Assembly: GCA_934120645.1 (NCBI GenBank)
Contig: CAKOUO010000004.1
Coordinates: forward strand, 1-64,000
Reading direction: 5' to 3'
Length of the DNA: 64,000 nt
Source of the DNA: an uncultured Clostridia bacterium
GTDB lineage: Bacteria; Bacillota; Clostridia; TANB77; CAG-508
Shown here: in pieces, positions 36,384-44,105 of the stretch
Layout of the letters: every line of letters begins with the position of its first letter
Position numbering within the stretch: the first letter of the stretch is position 1
Notes under the pieces: model-generated
Database searches by the model: none
The model's input: only the letters and a program-made list of their open reading frames with translations
What the model was told of the DNA's origin: nothing
Position numbers and translations under genes: made by a program

Positions 36384-37310
36384 TTGAAAAATATTATAGG
36401 AATTAGATTTAAAAAATTAGGTAAAATATATTTTTTTAATCCAGAAGGATTAAAAGTAAAAAAAGGAGATAAAGTTATTGTAGAAACAGCTCAAGGAGAA
36501 GAATTTGCAGAAGTTTTAATACCAAATAGATATGTAGATGATGAAAAAATAGTTGCACCTCTAAAAAAGGTTATAAGAATAGCAAACAATAAAGACATAA
36601 AAAGATATGAGGAATGCAAAAAAATAGAAAAAGAAGCTTTTGAGGTATGTCAAAAAAAGATTAAAGAACATAAGTTAGATATGACATTAACAGAAGTTGA
36701 ATGCAAATTTGATAACAGTAAAGTTATATTTTATTTTACAGCTGATGGAAGAATAGATTTTAGAGATTTAGTAAAAGATTTAGCTGCTATTTATAGAACA
36801 AGAATTGAAATGAGACAAATAGGTGTTAGAGATGAAGTAAAAAGAATTGGTGGAAATGGAGTTTGTGGTAGAGAACTTTGTTGTTGCACATTTTTAAGTG
36901 ATTTTGAAGCTGTATCAATAAAAATGGCAAAAGAACAAAATATATCATTAAATCCATCAAAAATATCTGGGAATTGTGGTAGACTTATGTGCTGCTTAAA
37001 ATATGAAAGTGGAGTTTATGAAGATAAATTAAAAAGACTTCCTAATGTTGGAGCAATTGTAAAAACAGAAGATGGAGAAGGGGAAGTTGATGGAGTAGAA
37101 ATATTAAAAGAAAAAGTAAAAGTTAAATTTAAAACAGAAGATGGGGACGGATATACATATAAAAAATTTGATTCAAAAGATATTAAAATTATAAAAGATG
37201 TAGCAAAAGAAAAAATAGATGAAGAAGAATTAGAAAATAAAGCAGAACTAGAAAAGCTAGAAAAATTAGAAAAAGAAGATGAGATAAAATCTAGTAATAA
37301 AGATAACTAA
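36384..37310 (+). CDS. ricT: PSP1 domain protein RicT (YaaT)
   Basis: A 308-residue PSP1-family protein. In Bacillus, RicT with RicA and RicF forms an FeS-containing complex that stimulates mRNA maturation by RNase Y and affects sporulation and competence. The conserved Cys groups are visible: GVCGRELCCCTFL and GNCGRLMCCLKYE, along with the IGVRDEVKRIGGNG core. A Lys/Glu-rich tail (about 270-308) is low in complexity. TTG at 36384 is the start, preceded by AAAGGAAAGAGA. The gene follows holB with a 46-base gap. Confidence 0.92.
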   Translation: MKNIIGIRFKKLGKIYFFNPEGLKVKKGDKVIVETAQGEEFAEVLIPNRYVDDEKIVAPLKKVIRIANNKDIKRYEECKKIEKEAFEVCQKKIKEHKLDMTLTEVECKFDNSKVIFYFTADGRIDFRDLVKDLAAIYRTRIEMRQIGVRDEVKRIGGNGVCGRELCCCTFLSDFEAVSIKMAKEQNISLNPSKISGNCGRLMCCLKYESGVYEDKLKRLPNVGAIVKTEDGEGEVDGVEILKEKVKVKFKTEDGDGYTYKKFDSKDIKIIKDVAKEKIDEEELENKAELEKLEKLEKEDEIKSSNKDN

Positions 37311-37367
37311 TGCTAATTAATTTAAAAATAATATAAATTAGAAATAATTTATGGGAGGTGAATAATA

Positions 37368-37538
37368 ATGGCATATAAAATTACAGATAAATGTATTTCT
37401 TGTGGAGCTTGTGCTGCAGAATGTCCAGTAGGATGTATATCACAAGGAGAAGAAAGATTTGTTATAGATCAATCAGCATGTATTTCATGTGGTACTTGTG
37501 CAGGAGTTTGTCCAGTTGGAGCACCTGAAGAAGAATAA
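37368..37538 (+). CDS. Small 2[4Fe-4S] ferredoxin
   Basis: A 56-residue clostridial-type ferredoxin and soluble one-electron carrier. Two cluster motifs are present: CISCGACAAECPVGC and CISCGTCAGVCPVG, each with the C-x2-C-x2-C-x3-C pattern. A strong ribosome site (GGGAGGTG) lies 8 bases before the ATG. It faces the pyruvate:ferredoxin oxidoreductase operon convergently across a shared terminator and is a natural electron acceptor for it. Confidence 0.96.
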   Translation: MAYKITDKCISCGACAAECPVGCISQGEERFVIDQSACISCGTCAGVCPVGAPEEE

Positions 37539-37542
37539 TAAA

Positions 37543-37582
37543 AATAGGAATTAAGAGTTAAATCTCGAAATTCCTATTTTTT
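37543..37582. terminator. Bidirectional terminator, ferredoxin / porB
   Basis: AATAGGAATT (37543-37552) pairs with AATTCCTATT (37569-37578), flanked by an A-run and a T-run, between two convergent genes. Confidence 0.88.
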
Positions 37583-37584
37583 TA

Positions 37585-38538
37585 TTATTCTTTATTACTC
37601 ATTTCTTCTAATCTTAAAAGTTCTTCCCATCTTTTATCAACTTCTTTTTGGAATTCTTCAATCATCCATTCATTTCCAGGTTTAAACATATGTTTAAATC
37701 TTTTTTGTGGTTTTAAAAATTCTTCTATTGGAAGTTTTTTTGCAGGTTTATAATTTATTTTGTATTTTCCATCTATAACTTCATATAATGGCCAATAACA
37801 TGTTTCAACAGCTAATTTATTTATTTTCATTAAATCATCTGTTGGATATCCCCATCCTCTAGGGCAAGGGCTCATAACATTTAAGAAACAAGGACCTTCT
37901 GTATATATTGCTTTTTCTGCTTTTTCATATAAATCTTTCATATTATTAACAGCAACTGTTTGAGCAACATAAGGTAAATGATGTCCAACCATAATTTCTG
38001 TTAAATCTTTTCTTGATTGCATTTTTCCAGGAATTACTTTTCCTGCTGGAGATGTAGTTGTATCTGCAAATTTTGGTGTTGCTGAAGAACGTTGAATTCC
38101 TGTATTCATATATGCACCATTATCATAACATACATATACCATGTCATGACCTCTTTCCATAGCTCCAGATAATGATTGTAAACCTATATCATATGTTCCA
38201 CCATCTCCACCAAATGAAATGAATTTTGTATGTTCATCTTGTGGTAATTTTCCTTGTTTTTTTAGAGATTTATATGCAGCTTCTGCTCCTGATAATGTAG
38301 CACCAGCACATTCAAATGCTGTATGTATAAATGAGTCTGTCCAAGCTGTATAAGGATAAATAAAAGTTGAAACTTCCATACATCCTGTTGCACAAGCTAT
38401 AACTGCGTGATCTTCTTCTTTTAAAGCTCTTAAAATGTGTCTTGCAACAACTGGAGCACCACATCCTGCACACATTCTATGACCTTCTGTAAATCTTGAA
38501 GGCTTATTTGCTACTATTTCTTTTAAATTATATGCCAT
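37585..38538 (-). CDS. porB: Pyruvate:ferredoxin oxidoreductase beta subunit
   Basis: The thiamine-diphosphate-binding subunit, 317 residues. The CAGCGAP near residue 22 and a later Cys supply FeS ligands; the TPP signature runs from GGDGGTYDIGLQSL to YDNGAYMNTG. The complex oxidises pyruvate with CoA to acetyl-CoA and CO2 and reduces ferredoxin. It is the last gene of a four-gene minus-strand operon in the order gamma, delta, alpha, beta. It follows porA with a 1-base gap, so translation is probably coupled. Confidence 0.95.
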   Translation of the reverse strand: MAYNLKEIVANKPSRFTEGHRMCAGCGAPVVARHILRALKEEDHAVIACATGCMEVSTFIYPYTAWTDSFIHTAFECAGATLSGAEAAYKSLKKQGKLPQDEHTKFISFGGDGGTYDIGLQSLSGAMERGHDMVYVCYDNGAYMNTGIQRSSATPKFADTTTSPAGKVIPGKMQSRKDLTEIMVGHHLPYVAQTVAVNNMKDLYEKAEKAIYTEGPCFLNVMSPCPRGWGYPTDDLMKINKLAVETCYWPLYEVIDGKYKINYKPAKKLPIEEFLKPQKRFKHMFKPGNEWMIEEFQKEVDKRWEELLRLEEMSNKE

Positions 38539-38539
38539 A

Positions 38540-39730
38540 TTATTTAGCCTCCTTTCTTAAACCTAAATATCTATAAGGGTTTTCTACTTTTCCAGTTTTA
38601 ACGATTTCTAATAAATCTGTATATACTGATTCGATATCATTTGCAGTTGTATCTCTACCACCAATTCCATATATATAATTGCACATTGGAACATTAGTGT
38701 TGTTTACATACATACTTGATGATACATCTTCAAATAATGCACCACCAATTGCATTTAAAGAATCTGATTTATCTAAAACAGCAACAGCTTTTAAATGTGA
38801 TAAAGCTTTAGCAACTTCTTCTCCAGGGAATGGTCTGTAAACTCTTATCTTTAATAATCCTGCTTTAATACCTTTAGCTCTTAAGTTGTCAACTACATAT
38901 TTTGTTGTTCCTGCAGTAGAATTCATACATACTATTGCAATTTCTGCATCTTCAAGCTTATATTCTTCAAATAAACCATAATGTCTTCCAGTCCAAGCTT
39001 CAAAGTCCTTTGCAACATCTAGTATAACTTGCTTTGCTGCTTTCATTGCTTCTCCTTGTTGAGCTTTATGCTCAAATAAGTAAGCTTGTAAATCAAGTGG
39101 ACCAACTGCAATTGGTTCATTTTTATTTAATAAATAATGTTCTGGATGATATTCACCAACGAATTTTTTTACTTCTGAATCTTCTTCAAGTTCTATATTT
39201 TCAATAGAATGTGATGTTATAAATCCATCTTGGCATATCATTAAAGGTAATTGCACATTTTTATTTTCTGCAATTCTGTGAGCCATTAAAGTGTTGTCAT
39301 AAGCTTCTTGATTATTTTCAGAGAAAAGCATTATCCATCCAGCATCTCTAACTCCCATTGCATCTGAATGGTCATTGTGTATATTAAGAGGTCCTGAAAC
39401 AGCTCTGTTTACTAAATTTAAAACTATTGGTAATCTTAAACTTGAAGCAATGTAAATCATTTCCCACATTAATGATAAACCATTTGCTGATGTAGCAGTC
39501 ATAGCTCTTGCACCAGCTGCTTGAGCACCAATACATGCACTCATAGCACTATGTTCACTTTCGACTGCAACAAATTCTGTATCTACTGTTCCATTTGCAA
39601 CAAATGTTGAAAAATATTGAGGAATTTCAGTAGATGGTGTTATAGGGAATGCTGCAACAACATCTGGGTTAATTTGTTTCATAGCAGTTGCTACTGCTTC
39701 ATTTCCACTAAGTCTTTCACGAATACTCAT
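38540..39730 (-). CDS. porA: Pyruvate:ferredoxin oxidoreductase alpha subunit
   Basis: 396 residues forming the pyrimidine-binding part of the TPP site and domain II. Diagnostic segments are GNEAVATAMKQINPDVVAAF, PITPSTEI, EFVAVESEHSAMSACIGA, and the C-terminal GIGGRDTT. The start codon overlaps the last base of porD (39730), consistent with tight coupling. The separate subunits mark the four-subunit form common in archaea and some anaerobic bacteria, in contrast to the single-chain enzyme of most Clostridia. Confidence 0.95.
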   Translation of the reverse strand: MSIRERLSGNEAVATAMKQINPDVVAAFPITPSTEIPQYFSTFVANGTVDTEFVAVESEHSAMSACIGAQAAGARAMTATSANGLSLMWEMIYIASSLRLPIVLNLVNRAVSGPLNIHNDHSDAMGVRDAGWIMLFSENNQEAYDNTLMAHRIAENKNVQLPLMICQDGFITSHSIENIELEEDSEVKKFVGEYHPEHYLLNKNEPIAVGPLDLQAYLFEHKAQQGEAMKAAKQVILDVAKDFEAWTGRHYGLFEEYKLEDAEIAIVCMNSTAGTTKYVVDNLRAKGIKAGLLKIRVYRPFPGEEVAKALSHLKAVAVLDKSDSLNAIGGALFEDVSSSMYVNNTNVPMCNYIYGIGGRDTTANDIESVYTDLLEIVKTGKVENPYRYLGLRKEAK

Positions 39731-40032
39731 TAATCAACACCTTCTTCCTTCATTTCAATTGCAGCAAATGGGCATACTTTTGCACATACACCACAACCTT
39801 TACAATAATCAAAATTAAAATCTGTTCTTTTTAATGTATCTTTACAAACTGGAATACTATTTTCTGGACAAACTGGAAAACACAATCCACATTGTTTACA
39901 CTTTTCTTCTATCCAAACAGGTCTTGAACTTCTCCAGTCACCTGTTTTAAAATTTCTAGCATTTCCTGCTTCATAAATATCTCCACCTCTTGTTAGTTCT
40001 TCCATAGGTGTTGTTTTATTTATATCAGCCAT
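39730..40032 (-). CDS. porD: Pyruvate:ferredoxin oxidoreductase delta subunit (2[4Fe-4S])
   Basis: A 100-residue electron-transfer subunit with two ferredoxin motifs: CKQCGLCFPVCPENS and CKGCGVCAKVCPF. It passes electrons from the TPP site to external ferredoxin. The N-terminal 50 residues (GDIYEAGNARNFKTGDWR) are typical of the delta subunit. It lies between the gamma and alpha genes. Confidence 0.95.
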   Translation of the reverse strand: MADINKTTPMEELTRGGDIYEAGNARNFKTGDWRSSRPVWIEEKCKQCGLCFPVCPENSIPVCKDTLKRTDFNFDYCKGCGVCAKVCPFAAIEMKEEGVD

Positions 40033-40048
40033 AATAATATCTTCCTTT

Positions 40049-40627
40049 CTAAATTTTTTTAACTTCTTTTAAAGCAATTTCTAATGCTTTCATATTTCCA
40101 TCAATAACTTCTGGTTTTTTGGCAAATTTATGTTTAAATGAACCTTTCATATCTTCTAGAAAAGCTTCATCTGTCATAATTTTACTAACCTTTACAATTG
40201 CAGCAAGCATTGGAGTGTTTGGAAAATATCTTCCTAAAGCTTCTTCTGATATTTTTCTTGCATCAATTGTATAAATATCACCATTATATCCATTTAAAAC
40301 TTTTTTTAGGTATTCAGGTGATTTTGTTGTGTTAATAACAATTGCTCCTGATTCTTTTAAACCAGCTGTAACTGGAACACTTTCTAAAAGTGTATCATCA
40401 ACTACTACAACATAATCTGGTTCATAAATATTACTATGAACTGTAATTGGTTTGTCGCTAATTCTATTATAAGCTGTAATTGGAGCACCCATTCTTTCTG
40501 GACCATATTCTGGAAATCCTTGAATATATTTACCAGTATTAAATGCAGCATCTGCTAATAATAAAGATGCTGTTTTGGCTCCTTGACCGCCTCTACCATG
40601 CCATCTAATTTCTATTAAGTTATCCAT
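40049..40627 (-). CDS. porC: Pyruvate:ferredoxin oxidoreductase gamma subunit
   Basis: A 192-residue subunit of the catalytic-domain family, beginning with IEIRWHGRGGQGAKTAS, the family signature. PEYGPERMGAPITAYNRIS follows, also conserved. It is the first gene of the por operon; a ribosome site AAAGGAGGC lies just upstream and a good promoter further up. The substrate could in principle be another 2-oxoacid, but pyruvate is the usual one for this gene order. Confidence 0.93.
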   Translation of the reverse strand: MDNLIEIRWHGRGGQGAKTASLLLADAAFNTGKYIQGFPEYGPERMGAPITAYNRISDKPITVHSNIYEPDYVVVVDDTLLESVPVTAGLKESGAIVINTTKSPEYLKKVLNGYNGDIYTIDARKISEEALGRYFPNTPMLAAIVKVSKIMTDEAFLEDMKGSFKHKFAKKPEVIDGNMKALEIALKEVKKI

Positions 40628-40661
40628 TAAAAAGCCTCCTTTTATATAATTTTATATGCTT

Positions 40662-40690
40662 AGTATATGCCAAATAAAAACGCATGTCAA
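40662..40690 (-). promoter_or_regulatory. Promoter of the porCDAB operon
   Basis: On the minus strand, a perfect TTGACA (40690-40685) and TATACT (40667-40662) with 17-base spacing, 35 bases before the porC start. Confidence 0.8.
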
Positions 40691-40734
40691 GTGAATTTTT
40701 GTACCTCATAGTCAAATGAAAAAAATATATAAGC

Positions 40735-40763
40735 TGGACATTTTAAGAAAAATGTAGTACAAT
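40735..40763 (+). promoter_or_regulatory. Probable promoter of the transglutaminase-like gene
   Basis: TGGACA (40735-40740) and TACAAT (40758-40763) with 17-base spacing, 32 bases before the start codon. Confidence 0.65.
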
Positions 40764-40794
40764 TTATAGACAATATAAAAAAAGAGGCGTAGTG

Positions 40795-41760
40795 ATGAAA
40801 GTAAGTATAGATAACATAGTTAAAGAAATGCCAAAAGATTTAACTGAAATTGAAAAAGTTAGATATTTATATATAGAGATAGGAAAGATTTCGTCATTTA
40901 ATGTAGAGTATGCATGTTCTTTAGATGATGGATTTTGTCGATATTTGTATAATGAAAAAATGTCAATAATGGAATTAGAAAGACAAAATTATCAAAATAA
41001 AGTACAAGTATTGTGCAAACAGGAATCTGAATTATTGGCTGAAATATTAAACAAAATAGGAATAAAATCAGAAATAGTAGGAATCGACAAAGATATATTA
41101 GGACATGTGGATGCTGTTGTTACAATAGGCGATAAGAAATATTGCTTAGATTTAGTTACAGATACATATAATATTCAAAAAGGGCTTAAAACAAAAAAAT
41201 TTGCAACTACTGAAAAATTATTTAATGGAATGAAATGTGACACAATAAGTGAAGAAGAATTAAGAAAAATAGATATAAAATTAGGATATTGTAAAAAAGG
41301 AATTTATACAGATGAAATAATAGAAATGTTAAAAGTTGAGATGACAAGCCCTGAAACTATGGAAAGATATATGATATCTAGGAATCCAAGTTTGAAAGAT
41401 AAAAAAATAACTAAAGATATGATTTTTAAATATAAAGTTGATTTTATTTATAAATTTATAAGAAATAATATGGCAGAAGAAGATAAGTTGGAAATAATGG
41501 AATTAAGAGATTATTATAAGTATATATTTAAGAATATTTTAACTCCAGAAGAAAGAAGTAAGATGAAAAGATATTTCTTTTCATATAAAGAGAATAGACA
41601 ATTAAGATATTCTATGGTTTCTGAAGTAAAATATGAATCTGGAAAGACATATTACATTTATAAAGATGAAGATAGAGGGTTTAGCGAAATTTCAGGAGAC
41701 GAGTTAAAAAAATTATCTAGTAGTATAAGTTATTTTAATGAAGGACCAGAATTAGAATAA
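40795..41760 (+). CDS. Transglutaminase-like domain protein
   Basis: A 321-residue cytosolic protein with no signal peptide. Residues of about 60-140 show the order Cys (VLCKQESELLAEILNKIG), His (DILGHVDAVV) and Asp (YCLDLVTD), which matches the Cys-His-Asp triad of transglutaminase-like cysteine proteases. The C-terminal half is helical and charged and I do not recognise it. Either GTG 40792 or ATG 40795 could start; ATG has the better spacing to AGAGG. It is a single-gene unit with its own promoter and terminator. Substrate is unknown. Confidence 0.6.
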   Translation: MKVSIDNIVKEMPKDLTEIEKVRYLYIEIGKISSFNVEYACSLDDGFCRYLYNEKMSIMELERQNYQNKVQVLCKQESELLAEILNKIGIKSEIVGIDKDILGHVDAVVTIGDKKYCLDLVTDTYNIQKGLKTKKFATTEKLFNGMKCDTISEEELRKIDIKLGYCKKGIYTDEIIEMLKVEMTSPETMERYMISRNPSLKDKKITKDMIFKYKVDFIYKFIRNNMAEEDKLEIMELRDYYKYIFKNILTPEERSKMKRYFFSYKENRQLRYSMVSEVKYESGKTYYIYKDEDRGFSEISGDELKKLSSSISYFNEGPELE

Positions 41761-41791
41761 AGGTATTAGAAATTTTCTAATACCTTTATTT
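41757..41791. terminator. Bidirectional terminator, transglutaminase-like gene / XRE gene
   Basis: AATAAAGGTATTAGAAA pairs perfectly with TTTCTAATACCTTTATT around a short loop, between convergent genes. Confidence 0.88.
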
Positions 41792-41798
41792 AGTATTA

Positions 41799-42017
41799 CT
41801 AGCTAATAATTTTTTTATTATCTTCTATATTAATAAGTTCAGACAAATTACATTCTAAATATTTGCATAAATCTTCTAAGTATTTAAAAGAAATTGATGT
41901 TGTTTCACCATATATAATACGATTTAAATTTCTATTATTTATATTCATTTTTTGGCAAAGCCAATATTTGGATTTATTTTTCTTTTTTAGTAGTCTTTCT
42001 ATATTAAAACTTACCAT
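41799..42017 (-). CDS. Small XRE-family transcriptional regulator
   Basis: A 72-residue helix-turn-helix protein of the Cro/CI type: IERLLKKKNKSKYWLCQKM, then NNRNLNRIIYGETTSISFKYLEDLCKYL, then CNLSELINI. It is a bare DNA-binding domain. The start at 42017 is chosen because GAGGTG lies upstream in the minus strand; a 15-residue extension to 42062 has no such site. It is divergent from the tandem pilin-like genes (126 bases apart) and is a candidate regulator of them. Confidence 0.85.
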   Translation of the reverse strand: MVSFNIERLLKKKNKSKYWLCQKMNINNRNLNRIIYGETTSISFKYLEDLCKYLECNLSELINIEDNKKIIS

Positions 42018-42070
42018 ATTTATACACCTCTGGTAAAATTTTAATATAAAAGAATTATACATATAAGATA

Positions 42071-42100
42071 TTTACAAGTACCTTATATTTATTATATAAT
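42071..42100 (+). promoter_or_regulatory. Probable promoter of the tandem pilin-like genes
   Basis: TTTACA (42071-42076) and a perfect TATAAT (42095-42100) with 18-base spacing, 43 bases before the ATG. Confidence 0.6.
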
Positions 42101-42143
42101 TATTATATGAGATAAAAAATTATATAAAACAAAGGAGAAAAAT

Positions 42144-44081
42144 ATGAGGAAAACATTAGAAAATAAAAAAGGAATAACATTAATAGCCCTTGTAATTACA
42201 ATAATCATATTGTTAATTTTAGCAGGAGTAGCAATAGCAACGTTAAGTGGAGAAAACGGATTATTAGCAAAAGTAAAGAAAGCAAAAGAAGCAGAAATAA
42301 AAGCAGAAATGAAAGAAGAATTAACACTAGCTTTGCATGACTTGCAAATAGAAAAAAGAGCAGAAGCAACGTTAGATGATGTAACACAAGACTGGATAAA
42401 TGAGCAAATAAAGAAATATGAATGCACAATAAAAGATGATGCATCATTAAGTGGAAAACAAGTAATAATGAAAAAAGACAAAATTATAGGAAAGTTTTTA
42501 ATAGATGGAAATTTAAATATTGTTGAAGAAGAATATAACGAAAGTAGTATAGAATTCTTATATGAAACAAGAGAAAGAGAAGGCAATAAAATAAATATAG
42601 CTATAACAATAAAAGATGAAATAAATGGAATAAAAGAAGTACAAATGCCAGATGGAACAATATATCCATATAACAAAAAGGAACAAGTAGGAATAGATTA
42701 TTTAGTAGAATTAGGAGTAGAATACAAAGTTAAGATAACATCAGAAAGTGGAGAAATAGTAGAAAAGACAATAAAAATAGATGACTATTATTATAAAATA
42801 ACAAAGAACTTAGGAGATGGAATTAAGATAGACAATACAGCAATAAAAACAGCATGGAATAAACCTTATCAAGCAACAATATCAACAGAAGGAGATTATA
42901 TAATAGACACAATAACAGTAACAATGGGAGGACAAGCAGTAACAGTAGATAAAACAACAGGAGTAATAAACATAGAAAAAGTAACAGATGATATAGAAAT
43001 AACAGCAACAGCAAAGAAATTAGAAATAAAATATACAGTAATAGCAGTAAATACACTTCCAAGTGATACTACATCATTGGAAGCAAATACACAACCAAAA
43101 GGAAGAACATTATATATAAATATAATAGCAAACTTGGAAGGAACAAAGTGTAATGTAATTAATAAAGATGATAAGAAATCAGTACCATATGCAATAACGA
43201 AAAACGGAAAATATATATTTATAGTTACGGGAACATATAATGGAAAAACAATAACAGAAGAAAAAGAAGTGCTAGTCAATCAATATCAATCAGCACCAGA
43301 TTTAGTAAAATATGATGCAGGAGAATGGACAAAAGAAGAAATAGAAGAATTACAAAATCAAAAATTATATGATATAAACATAGAACATAATGGAAATGAT
43401 ACTTTTAAATTAGTTAGTGATAATGGACTAAATTTTACATTTGGAGGTTTTACATATAAGGAGGATATAACAAATCAAAGTGCAATAGAATCAGGAAAAG
43501 TAATAACAAGTAGAAACCAAAGTATATATCCTACAGCTGGATGGGGAACACCTAAATATGATGGATGGCAGATATTGGACAAACATAATGAAAATGGAAG
43601 AACATATGTAACAAAATTAATACATGCAGGTTCACCAGAAAATTTTGTAAATACAAATTGGAATAATAATAATGATGTAGAAAGAGCAGAATATTTATTA
43701 TCAACTGGCCAAAGACAAAAAGAATATAATACGTTAAATGATACTAATAAAACTGTAATAAATCCAAGAAGATGGGATTTATATAAAGATAAAAATCAAT
43801 TGGATTTAATAAAAGATGTTCATTGTATGACATATGATGAAGCTTTTGCAATAACAGGAGATACATCTAAAACAACAGGTGTTAGGAGCACTGGAGGAGG
43901 ATATTATCTTACTTCTAAGTTTGACAGTACATATTTATGGTATGTTGCGTCTGATGGTAGTATGGGATATAGTGGTTATCTATGTTGGGGAATTCGTCCA
44001 GTAATAACAATGGTAGACGGAGTCTATATATCAAGTGGAACAGGAACAGAAGCTGATCCATATGTACTAGCAAAAGAATAA
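42144..44081 (+). CDS. Pilin-like surface protein, copy 1
   Basis: A 645-residue protein with a short basic leader and the pilin-like segment KGITLIALVITIIILLILAGV (in parts up to the processing site at Gly), followed by a helical stretch (KVKKAKEAEIKAEMKEELT). The body (about 70-390) consists of beta-rich Ig-like modules. The C-terminal domain (about 395-645: LNFTFGGFTYKE, VITSRNQS, GWQIL, YVTKLIHAGSPENF, then SDGSMG, WGIRPVI, GTGTEADPYVL) resembles WxV...G(V/I)RPxx domains of secreted Firmicutes proteins. It is intact and a near-duplicate of the next gene. Four proteins in this window share this N-terminus. Role in adhesion is a guess. Confidence 0.78.
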   Translation: MRKTLENKKGITLIALVITIIILLILAGVAIATLSGENGLLAKVKKAKEAEIKAEMKEELTLALHDLQIEKRAEATLDDVTQDWINEQIKKYECTIKDDASLSGKQVIMKKDKIIGKFLIDGNLNIVEEEYNESSIEFLYETREREGNKINIAITIKDEINGIKEVQMPDGTIYPYNKKEQVGIDYLVELGVEYKVKITSESGEIVEKTIKIDDYYYKITKNLGDGIKIDNTAIKTAWNKPYQATISTEGDYIIDTITVTMGGQAVTVDKTTGVINIEKVTDDIEITATAKKLEIKYTVIAVNTLPSDTTSLEANTQPKGRTLYINIIANLEGTKCNVINKDDKKSVPYAITKNGKYIFIVTGTYNGKTITEEKEVLVNQYQSAPDLVKYDAGEWTKEEIEELQNQKLYDINIEHNGNDTFKLVSDNGLNFTFGGFTYKEDITNQSAIESGKVITSRNQSIYPTAGWGTPKYDGWQILDKHNENGRTYVTKLIHAGSPENFVNTNWNNNNDVERAEYLLSTGQRQKEYNTLNDTNKTVINPRRWDLYKDKNQLDLIKDVHCMTYDEAFAITGDTSKTTGVRSTGGGYYLTSKFDSTYLWYVASDGSMGYSGYLCWGIRPVITMVDGVYISSGTGTEADPYVLAKE

Positions 44082-44105
44082 AATAGTAAAAGGAGATAGG
44101 TACAA

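Noticed and set aside
42823..43279. Long leucine/serine-rich open frames on the minus strand inside the pilin-like genes and other plus-strand genes
   Set aside because: They are antisense shadows of A-rich coding DNA, without ribosome sites.
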